Source: Phoronis ovalis (taxonomy: Eukaryota > Phoronida > Phoronidae). Taken from it: DNA of 12,297 nt. The stretch is from the NCBI GenBank assembly GCA_028565635.1, contig JAOXYB010046292.1, positions 1-12,297 of the forward strand, read 5' to 3'. Shown here one piece after another: positions 1 to 7,520 of this stretch. The notes under the pieces are model-generated. The model saw only the letters and a program-made list of their open reading frames with translations. It was not told the DNA's origin and did not search any database. The position numbers were made by a program, and so were the translations under genes. The number at the start of each line of letters is the position of its first letter. Position 1 is the stretch's first letter.

Positions 1-23
1 CCGGTATGTTGCATTCTCTGGGC

Positions 24-63
24 TATGACCCTAGTATGCCATAGGCAATATACTAGGGTCATA
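24..63. repeat. 14-bp perfect inverted repeat (hairpin/cruciform)
   Basis: The arm at 24-37 (TATGACCCTAGTAT) is the exact reverse complement of the arm at 50-63. The 12-nt spacer holds a further GCC/GGC pairing (38-40 with 44-46), so the whole segment can fold as one long hairpin. It may be the end of a transposable element cut by the window edge, or a simple palindrome. No target duplication can be tested here. Confidence 0.8.
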
Positions 64-600
64 AAGCTAGGACTATAGTTTACCTATCTATTTGATTTTT
101 TATTATGCACTTCATGAATCCGTGCTCCATATCAATTCTCGTCTTATTTGCAGACATCCTGTCGAACAAATGTTGCTTTAATAAGCTCAAGATACATCAA
201 ACTTAAAGAACAGTTCAACTACACACACAGAGCCTGCTACTAGAAGTAGCTAACCACGTCAGCTGTTTTGGCTCCTGATATACTGTTTATCCGCCGTCAC
301 ATAGAAGACATGTTACTTGTCTAACTAGAAGTAGAAAGAACAGACACCTGGGACAGAAAAATATTGCATGTCCGGATTCTTACTATAAGTAGTCTACGAT
401 TATAAATACCTCGATTAATACTAATATATACTGTGCCTATATTTAGTTATATTAGTCTCAGCATTAAACCGATGAGAAAATGTTTTATAGACCAAACCAT
501 ACTTGTGCCATTTGGTGTTAATTATAAAACAACAATTACAGTTTTGGCGATTTCGAAAACAACCTATGTTTCGAATTATTTCCTATTGCTGTAAATATCC
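64..600. other. Non-coding stretch, nothing recognised
   Basis: AT-rich sequence with frequent stops in all frames. I see no convincing coding segment, RNA gene or mobile element. Confidence 0.6.
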
Positions 601-643
601 GGGTTAACTCAGGGTTAACTCAGGGTTGCCTGGGTTAACTGGG
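601..643 (+). repeat. Short degenerate tandem repeat (GGGTTAACTCA)
   Basis: Two perfect 11-bp copies of GGGTTAACTCA lie at 601-611 and 612-622. A diverged GGGTTGCCT (623-631), another GGGTTAACT (632-640) and a trailing GGG follow. This is a small minisatellite. The GGGTTA core resembles a telomere unit, but the period is 11 rather than 6. Confidence 0.75.
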
Positions 644-953
644 ATGAGCATGTTTTCCACGGATTTCCAAATTTTATTGAAAAGAATAACTTTTATTAGT
701 AATCACTTATTGTTTTGAAGCAGTATCTACGCACAACAACAGGTAGCTATGTTCTGATTTAACTGAGACTATTTTAATAAAACGGTACTGTACCCGTGTA
801 CATATATCCGCAAGTATTTTAAAAAAATAAAGCCTACAGCACTTTTGTTTTGGGAGATATTAAAAGGTTAAGTATTCTCTAATTTACATACTAGTAGCTG
901 AAGGTCTGCATGCTTTTGTTTTAAGTCTTTAATACGGGGCAGATCCCCCTCCA
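644..953. other. Non-coding stretch, nothing recognised
   Basis: AT-rich, with many stops in every frame and no clear element. Confidence 0.6.
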
Positions 954-1027
954 TAAGCCGACATCCCATTAGTCCGACATGTCATATTATTTAGTCCGAC
1001 ATCACATATTACTAGTCTGACACCCCA
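954..1027 (+). repeat. Degenerate tandem repeat with TAGTCCGACAT core
   Basis: Four imperfect units begin at 954, 970, 992 and 1013, at a spacing of 16-22 bp. Each carries a TA(A/G)(G/T)C(C/T)GACA-like core followed by an AT-rich filler. The middle two units share TAGTCCGACAT exactly. This looks like a decayed minisatellite. Confidence 0.75.
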
Positions 1028-1523
1028 ATTTTTCAATTATTATTAATTTTCACAACGTATACGAAGAACTTGCATCTCATTGTATGTCATCAGATAGTTC
1101 AACGGCATCTACCGAAAAAATGATGATTTTGCTTCTGCCAAAAAAACAGAAAACTGGACTTTGACATTGTTTAAAAACCAATTTTGAGAATGTGGTTATT
1201 ATTAGAAGTTCTTTGCTTGTTCTACTACTGTACTAAGATTTTTAAAAATAACAAAAACAGAATAATTTTCAGAAATAGTTTATTTTTATATACATTAATA
1301 TAAATTCAATCATTGATCAGTCCAGTTCTAGATTGTCTCCACAGTGAACACCATTTCTATTAGTCGAGAATCATATGACCCGCCCAAATCCTGTCTAATC
1401 CCCACATTTACTCATGCCACTGATTGAACTATCATGTAACTGTGACATGCTTTTGATAACAGGTGTTATTGGTTATTGACTATATATACATTAATTCAAC
1501 TTTTTGAAGTTGTGAAACTAATG
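1028..1523. other. Non-coding stretch, nothing recognised
   Basis: AT-rich sequence with no open frame of note and no clear repeat. Confidence 0.55.
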
Positions 1524-1567
1524 TAGAAATTGCTTTCCGACTCTTTAGAAATTGCTTTCCGACTTTT
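1524..1567 (+). repeat. 22-bp tandem duplication
   Basis: Copies at 1524-1545 and 1546-1567 share TAGAAATTGCTTTCCGACT and differ at one base near the end (C versus T). The copies are immediately adjacent, so this is probably a recent slippage or small tandem duplication. Confidence 0.85.
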
Positions 1568-1832
1568 TATCAGAGTGTTTTTCTTGCTGAACATGATATT
1601 GGTTACTACGAATTAGTTGTTTGATGTGCTTAGTTACTTCACAATGATTCTTTTTGTTTTTTACTAAGACTTGTATTTAGTTATTTATTGTAATAATTAA
1701 TATCATTATTTTTCTAGTAGGTTAAAAATTGTCATCTTTCATTTTGTATGTTAAAAAGTTCAGGAATAAATTTATTTTGACTAATTAAATTGATTTTTAG
1801 CTGCACTCAGTGTTTAAGACCTATTTATATGT

Positions 1833-1916
1833 AGATTACACAGGAGGCCATATGAATAGTATATAATTATAAATTTATTAAAAAATATAACTACAGATTA
1901 CACAGGAGGCCATATG
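1833..1916 (+). repeat. Direct repeat of a 22-bp block, 62 bp apart
   Basis: The same 22-bp block (core ATTACACAGGAGGCCATATG) occurs at 1833-1854 and 1895-1916. Each copy is followed by AT-rich sequence that is itself similar, so a diverged duplication of about 62 bp is likely. The GGAGG before CATATG looks like a bacterial ribosome binding site, but the eukaryotic context makes that a coincidence. Confidence 0.75.
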
Positions 1917-2079
1917 GATAATATATCGTATATTTGTTTATTTTAAAATATAGCAACACTCACTCGCCAAGTGACCATGGTTCTACTGTGCAAAAAATAA
2001 TTACCGAGCTGAGTGCTATAACAAACAGTGTACACAATTCTGAATTTGTCATGATAGTTATCTTTTTGTTTTTATATAG

Positions 2080-2167
2080 GTCCGGCGATTGACAGAGTTA
2101 CAGGATTTAATTACACCAATTTGGCCACTGGAAATACTGTTGATATACTTAAATAAACAGTGACACA
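2080..2167 (+). other. Possible 5' UTR exon portion with 3' splice site
   Basis: A T-rich tract ending in TATATAG at 2079 looks like a splice acceptor 88 nt before the start codon of the 2-TM gene. If it is used, an untranslated first exon lies further upstream; I could not identify it. An in-frame stop (TAA, 2150-2152) shows that coding does not extend upstream of 2168 in this frame. Confidence 0.35.
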
Positions 2168-3506
2168 ATGATACGGTTTGGAAATAATCAGAATGATACT
2201 ACAACTCAGTGTCTGTGCTGTGTTTTCCCTTTTGTAATATTTGTAGGAGTCGCATTAACTATGGCCGGTATTGTCGTGACAGCTACTGCATCCTGGGACG
2301 ATAGTAGCTGGTTTTATAAATTTGACGCTTCTCAAAGAGTAGCAGGACCTATTCTTTTATGTCTAGCACCAATTTTTATGATAACTGGTATTCTTCTATG
2401 TTGTCGAGTAAAAAGGAAGTTACAATCTCAGAACCAGCAGGGATACAATGGACAGCCTCCTATTGTACAGCCCGGACCTACTGGGGCATTCAATCCACAT
2501 GCTGGCACACAGAGGTATGTATGCAACTAAAGGTAGACATAAGTTAAATATGATGGGCAAATCATATGACATTATTTTATAAACTCCCATTTCAGACAAT
2601 GTGGTTTTTGAAAAGCAAAAAAAAATCCAATACAATATTACATTAGCAACCTGTTTTAATTTTGGCTGTCAAACATTTCAGCAGAAAACATTTTGTATTG
2701 TTTTAACAGTTACAATACCAAGATCAATAGAGGGGATTTCCCATTTGATGACCAGATGACATGACTGTTATTATACCAGTGTACACATAACTAAGATATT
2801 AAATCTTAACTGGTTGAAGTTTTAATTTTTAATTTGGTACAACAAACAGGTTTTTGAAATGGGAATGTCTTTTTATGGGCAACTGGTATTTGGATGAGCC
2901 AAATCCCAAAGATGTAGCAACAGAATGAAAAAATATGACCACTGTTTGTCTTCTTTCCCCATTCGAAACGTGCAAAATTCTCTTATACCTAAAAGCAAAA
3001 TTGCAATACAACAAAATGTTTGGCCAACATGTCTGTAATTGAATCATATAGCTAAACTTACAGGTAAAATTTTTTTTGGAAATTTTTTTTTCTTTTATTA
3101 GACCATTGGTAAACAGTGTACAATGTGCTATTTAGATCTTTTTAGATATTTAGATATTTTCTACTGTACATATAGATAAAACTTATGCTAATATTGCCAT
3201 GGTTTATAACTCTTTGTATGTATTTTTAGCTATGGTCAGTCCAATCTTGGACCAGGATACAATCGTGTACAGCAAACAGGTGTTATAATTTCTGGGCAAG
3301 GACCCAGTCAACCACAGCAATATGGTGTACAACCAGCTCAGTATGGTGCACCCTATCCACCTCAACCGTATACACCACCATCTACCCAAATCTACAATCC
3401 ACCATCAACACAACAAAGTTATCCAGAATCAAGCTTATGCCCATCAGCTCCTCCTCCATCATATAGTTCAGTGATGGACAGTGGTATTAAAGATGAAAAA
3501 CAATAA
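2168..3506 (+). CDS. Two-exon gene for a 2-TM protein with PPxY tail
   Basis: Exons 2168-2514 and 3230-3506 join in phase 2 (split codon AG/C, Ser116) to give 207 residues. The donor is AG/GTATGT and the acceptor TATTTTTAG/C. ATG 2168 has A at -3 and an in-frame stop 18 nt upstream. A hydrophilic N-terminus is followed by a Cys-rich first membrane segment (about 17-41), a short loop with WDDSSW, a second membrane segment (about 58-79) and a basic RVKRK. A long Pro/Gln/Tyr-rich tail holds APPPSY near residues 189-194. PPxY motifs are known ligands for WW domains, such as those of Nedd4-type ubiquitin ligases. The positive-inside pattern suggests that the tail is cytosolic. I do not recognise the family; small PY-tailed membrane adaptors are the nearest general type. 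A decayed relative lies at 6495-7082. Both exons and the frame-preserving splice support a real gene. Confidence 0.85.
2515..3229 (+). other. Intron of the 2-TM/PPxY gene (715 nt)
   Basis: GT (2515-2516) to AG (3228-3229), phase 2, AT-rich, with a T-rich tract near 3070-3100 and a T-rich acceptor. Short open frames inside it on either strand have no coding character. Small TTTAGAT repeats occur near 3131-3160. Confidence 0.8.
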
Positions 3507-3765
3507 ATAGCATGGAAATTATAACTATATTATAACAATTTTCTTGATGGCCAACAAAAGAAACTGAAATTTCTATTTGGCATTGTTATATATTGTATTG
3601 TTTGTACCATTTCTATATAAATATGAACATTCTAATCGAGGTACATGTATATATTGGTAATAACTTGAGAAAGGATCGTCTATATATGTTGGTGCTTTCT
3701 GAACTCAGTGACAATTAAGTTGTCTCAGAAACATTGTTGTAAAGTTTCAAGACTTTAAAAATACA

Positions 3766-3771
3766 AATAAA
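3766..3771 (+). terminator. Candidate polyadenylation signal AATAAA
   Basis: Canonical AATAAA 260 nt downstream of the TAA of the 2-TM/PPxY gene, within AT-rich sequence. A second AATAAA at 3502-3507 overlaps the stop codon itself and is less likely to be the main signal, since it would leave almost no 3' UTR. Confidence 0.45.
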
Positions 3772-3774
3772 ATA

Positions 3775-4074
3775 AGTGACAGTTCAGATGAAAATATTGT
3801 AGCTGAAATAGGTAAAACAGTTCATAGTTCTAGAATAGTTCTGGTGATTCAGAGACTAAAGATGAAAGATTAAAGCTGATCCTGCGAAAACACGTTTTGG
3901 ATGCTTGGGTAGCAACCAATTCTTTGGTGTTTAATAAAGCAAAGGACAATAACAGTGATATTTGGTTTATGAAAAAAGTTGCAATAAATTTGTTTGAAGG
4001 TGTAAGAAGTGGCAATATGCCGTGGTAAAAAAAGAGTGCCAGAGTGCTCTAGATTGCTAGAAAATTTAATGAAT
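3775..4074 (+). pseudogene. Coding-like relic of unknown origin
   Basis: The frame beginning at 3775 reads SDSSDENIVAEIGKTV. The reading then moves to another frame that is open at 3834-4025, with normal charged and aromatic content (for example RKHVLDAWVATN, SDIWFMKKVAINLFEG). After TAA 4026 the same frame continues as KKSARVL, stop, IARKFNE, stop. The first segment has no start codon, and a frameshift separates the parts. This looks like a decayed piece of a once-coding sequence, either a lost host exon or a transposon fragment. I do not recognise the family. The minus-strand open frame across the same bases is less protein-like. Confidence 0.4.
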
Positions 4075-4092
4075 AATACATGTCCAAAGTAG

Positions 4093-4394
4093 GGATGTAG
4101 ACTTGCTCAAGTCCTTGTGAACTTTAAAAAAAAATCTTTTAATGTTTATTTCTCTTTTTTTATGTCGTTTACATCAGTGTTCTTAATTATCTTGCAATTT
4201 TTTTTACTATGTATATGTTGAGTACTAGCGGTACTGGACGGCAAACACTGGGTACATATAGAAAACAGGAAAATATATAAAAAAAAAGAATTTTTGTAAT
4301 TCGGGTGTTTTATTCACATCAAAGATATATAATAATAAGTAATCAATTAAATGATAACAAAAATAGTCCGGAAGGACTTGAGCAAGGGATGTGC
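4093..4394. mobile_element. MITE-like non-autonomous DNA element
   Basis: A 15-bp perfect inverted repeat, CTTGCTCAAGTCCTT, lies at 4102-4116, with its reverse complement at 4372-4386. Similarity continues weakly inward for about ten bases. The flanks carry GGATGT on both sides (4093-4098 and 4387-4392), consistent with a target site duplication, though a few bases separate the left copy from the inverted repeat. The roughly 255-bp interior is AT-rich and non-coding. Size, terminal repeats and lack of genes fit a miniature inverted-repeat transposable element; the superfamily cannot be assigned from this copy. Confidence 0.65.
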
Positions 4395-5203
4395 AATTTT
4401 TTGTTCAAGATAAATGTATTAATAGCGACCCGTTTATATCCTGCTTATTGAACGAATTTAGATTACAATGTAGAAAAATTCATGAAATAACTGTAATTTT
4501 TGTAAAAATGTTTATTTTTGGAATAACTTAGTTATAATAGTCCTAGACAATGCTGAAAGTTTAAACGTTAAGGAGGCATGTAGTTGTAAAAAATACACAC
4601 ACTTCTAAAACATCAATCGTTGCAAGCATTACCCACAGTATTATTTGGTTATAATATCAAATAGTTCAAGCACTACGTAATTACTCTAAATTTTAATAAA
4701 ATTTGCATTTTCTGCAAAAAATAATACTTTGAAAGTTTAATGAGTTAAGCACATTTCAGACTAATTTTTATTAAGTGTGTCGTATAAAGTATGTTTTACT
4801 TCGAATACATGTGTTGCTATTTTGGCAAAATTGCATGAATAACGCTTAAATTAAATATAAGAAATAATTTTGAAAAAAAGAAATAGGATAGCACCTACAT
4901 TTAATTGTCAAAAATGTCAGATCTTGAATTTCTACTAACCCCGATTTCAGGAATTTTTATGAATAAAAATAACCTTGACAGACAGCTAAAAATGCATGTA
5001 ATAGTAGCGCCCTCTGCACTACTTATACGCCACCTTTCTGTATTATGTTATGCTTGTTTTTGTCTATTATGCAAATTCTGCTTTATACTTTTGTTGTAGC
5101 AAGCTATTAATGTAGATACTTGGTGATCATTTATAGAACATGCTATGGCAGAAATACAGATTTGTAATTTGAGTTATGACATCCCCTGGTCGGGAGAGTT
5201 GCA
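4395..5203. other. Non-coding stretch, nothing recognised
   Basis: AT-rich. The 64-codon open frame at 4905-5099 begins with overlapping ATG choices and ends in a Cys/Leu-rich run, but has no splice context or family signature. I treat it as chance. Confidence 0.5.
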
Positions 5204-5241
5204 TGACCTTGCATTGATACCTAAAGGTCATCTAGAGGTCA
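5204..5241. promoter_or_regulatory. Cluster of nuclear-receptor half sites including DR5
   Basis: TGACCT at 5204-5209 is followed by AGGTCA at 5225-5230 and AGGTCA at 5236-5241. The last two are direct repeats with a 5-nt spacer (TCTAG), the classic DR5 layout bound by RAR/RXR-type nuclear receptors. The arrangement is plain in the sequence; whether it functions is inference. It lies about 1.7 kb past the 2-TM gene and 1.3 kb before its broken copy. Confidence 0.35.
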
Positions 5242-6130
5242 AAAGACTAAAATCTTACAATTATATTTTTGTTACTTATAGGTACTTAATATTGTTGGAA
5301 AGCTCGAAATCGACGTAAGCATAGCATTTATTGTTCGGTATAGGTTACATTTAATACAAAAATTTTATATAAGGAAAAGACAGGCTTCAAAAAATTTTAG
5401 GATGATATGATGTCAGTACTATTGAAAATGGATAAAACGTCTTTGCCTCCGATCTGCGTTTATTACTCAGTTAAATTGACAAAATAATTTCTCTAGGGAA
5501 CTCCTGAATCAAACCCCTGCAGTAAGTTGTATTCCATGAAAGTATACATAGATTATTACTGTTATGGATACAAATATAATTCCCGGGATATAATTACAAA
5601 AGAAAGAAATTAGTAGTATTTCTGATCAGCAGTTTTTTTTCAGACAAGCTCTGCAAAATTTGTTTCATTGGTTCTTTGAATTGCCTGTGAATATGAAGTG
5701 TAATTATAAATTCCAAATTCTTTTATCTTATTAAGTTGTGTGATGTGTTGTTGACATGTTGCTACTTAAGGAACTTATTTTCAACACAAACTAGACTTTT
5801 TTCTGTCCCACAAACTGATGAATTGTACCTCAGCATGCCAGAAATAAGGTTGTTATACTTTTGATACTTTTATTTCCGGGTTCAAGTTTGTGTTGATAAG
5901 CGCGTATAAATTATATCTCTGTCAACAGATTGTGTATGAAAAAGTAATTTATACATGCCAAACAAGAACGTACACACGCTATCAGAATGCCAATGACAGT
6001 AAAAAAATATGTATTTATCTAAAGCTTGACTTACACACACTATTTTTCGCACCAGCAGAAAATCCCGGTCATTGACAATTGTTTAAATATTACACGTAAA
6101 TGTACCATATTACTTTGTTTGTACAAAAGT
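5242..6130. other. Non-coding stretch, nothing recognised
   Basis: AT-rich with no convincing coding region. The 61-codon open frame at 5890-6075 lacks any recognisable domain. Confidence 0.5.
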
Positions 6131-6167
6131 TACACACCTGTTAAATTTAGGTTTATATAGGTGTGTA
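6131..6167. repeat. 9-bp inverted repeat TACACACCT / AGGTGTGTA
   Basis: Perfect 9-bp arms at 6131-6139 and 6159-6167 flank a 19-nt AT-rich spacer. The arms contain the AGGTGT core of T-box binding sites in inverted orientation. It could equally be a chance hairpin. Confidence 0.5.
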
Positions 6168-6494
6168 CTTAAAATTAAACGTCATGAAGTGATTGTGCAA
6201 TTGCAATAAACGGAGCGGTCACGTTAAAATAGTACAAAGTAAACGTTAAGAAGTAAAGACTTTGAGAGGTGGGATACGCGAGTAATAGTTAATTCTGTTT
6301 TCGTTACAATGAATACATGAGCATATGATATGAATTCACAACCAATCGTTTAATTGACGGAATTTGTTCATGGTTTGTTATACCCAGAACAGTTATGGTT
6401 GAACATGTGTATAATACAAGTGCTGAGGAAACAGTCCAAGACACCTCGCAATTGGTATTATCATTATTTATAGTGATCGAAACTCTGGCGAAGA

Positions 6495-7082
6495 TTGATT
6501 AATTTTATAAAATTATCACCATTATTGGGGCATTGGCAGGAATTGCCGTTTTTAGGATTTTTTCTAACAACTAGTGGGACAGTGTTAGGCCTATATAACT
6601 TGGTCAGTCGGAATTTAAGTCTACGCCTGATGCCAGCAAAAAAAGAATTGCAGGAATTGTTCTGTTGTGCGTCGGATTTGTTTTATTAGTCAGTTGCTGT
6701 TGTTGGCTTTTTTGTGTACGATGTCTGAAAATAGAAGGTACATGTCCACACAGGTATATATACTTATATAATTAATATACTTCTTGCCTAAGGTACATTC
6801 GTAGAATAGAAAAGAATCTTCTCTCAAAACAGGCAGTAAAATAATTTATATGTATTTGTAGAAAAACGACAACTCAACCAAACTCCCAAGCACGTCATTG
6901 TGACGTGGTTTCCCACATAGTTTCCATTGATCCGAATGTGAATCTTCCTGCTTACACAGTGCCATTAGAAGACTTAATTAGAATACGATCCGGAAAATGA
7001 TGCCCCACCGTCATATGAAGAGTGTATCATGAGCCAGCAAATATATAATCATCATTATAGCCTTAACTGTTTCGACGTCTAA
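6495..7082 (+). pseudogene. Broken paralogue of the 2-TM/PPxY gene
   Basis: The frame through 6629 reads DASKKRIAGIVLLC and continues into a hydrophobic Cys-rich segment and a basic tail. The intact gene upstream reads DASQRVAGPILLC at the same place before its second membrane segment. Earlier, GFFLTTSGTVL (from about 6555) matches the spacing and pattern of GVALTMAGIVV in the first membrane segment, but in a different frame. A donor CAG/GTATAT at 6753 and an acceptor TTTGTAG at 6861 bound a short intron of about 109 nt. The last exon ends in DPENDAPPSYEEC (from 6987, stop TAA 7080-7082), but this needs another frame change after about 6975. In-frame stops at 6572 and 6596 and at least two or three frameshifts argue for a decayed tandem copy. 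Sequencing indels or unusual splicing are alternatives. Confidence 0.65.
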
Positions 7083-7520
7083 CCTCCTCGCAATTTACTT
7101 ATACTTCTACTTCTACTCGGTAATTAGCAAGGTCCAAATCATCACGCTAATGTTGAATAAAACCGTGGCACATGCCACAAGATGTCAGACCAGTTAAAAT
7201 TTACGTAGTGTGGATTTGAATGACTCCAAAGATAGGGTGGCTACACATTCTTCTGGCAGTCTATTCCAATTGATGATCGTTCTGCATGGAGAAGAAGCTG
7301 TGTCTATAGGTGTCTGTAGAGCACTGAATTGTAGTTGTTGAAACTTTCTACTATTTCCTCTTGTAGAGATACTAGATGGTACAATAATGTATTCAGGCAG
7401 CAGGATAGCGATTTCAGAGTTGAGAATTTTGTACATCACTGATAGTCTGGCGATGATTCTGCGCTCCTGCTTCGATCTCTGACAATAAACAAATATTTTT
7501 AGAGAAAAGCACAGCATCAT
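7083..7520 (-). mobile_element. LINE (non-LTR retrotransposon) 3' end relic
   Basis: A 108-codon minus-strand frame (7520-7194) matches the C-terminal end of LINE reverse transcriptase ORFs. It contains ERRIIARLSVMYKILN, then LPEYIIVPSS, then INWNRLPEECVATLSLESFK and a stop. Non-LTR elements commonly end in a WN.LP....A.S...F motif of this kind. Beyond the stop, on the minus strand, come a hairpin (GTGGCA/TGCCAC at 7165-7178) and a short (GTAGAA)n-like tail near 7100-7116, as many LINE 3' UTRs have. The palm and finger domains and the endonuclease are absent, so the copy is 5'-truncated and inactive. Further decayed reverse transcriptase may extend to about 7600. It sits directly against the broken 2-TM copy. 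Confidence 0.75.

Noticed and set aside
601-643. Interstitial telomere repeat (GGGTTA core)
   Set aside because: The period is 11 bp with ACTCA between cores, not the hexamer array of telomeres.
954-1027. CRISPR-like array
   Set aside because: The units are degenerate, spacers are only 5-12 nt and similar to each other, and the genome is eukaryotic.
1838-1854. Shine-Dalgarno-like GGAGG before CATATG
   Set aside because: The window is eukaryotic, and no open frame follows either copy.
3204-3389. Minus-strand open frame over exon 2
   Set aside because: It is the antisense shadow of the Pro/Gln/Tyr-rich tail of the 2-TM gene.
4905-5099. 64-codon open frame
   Set aside because: It has no family signature, no splice or promoter context, and low-complexity hydrophobic composition at the end. 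It is compatible with chance.
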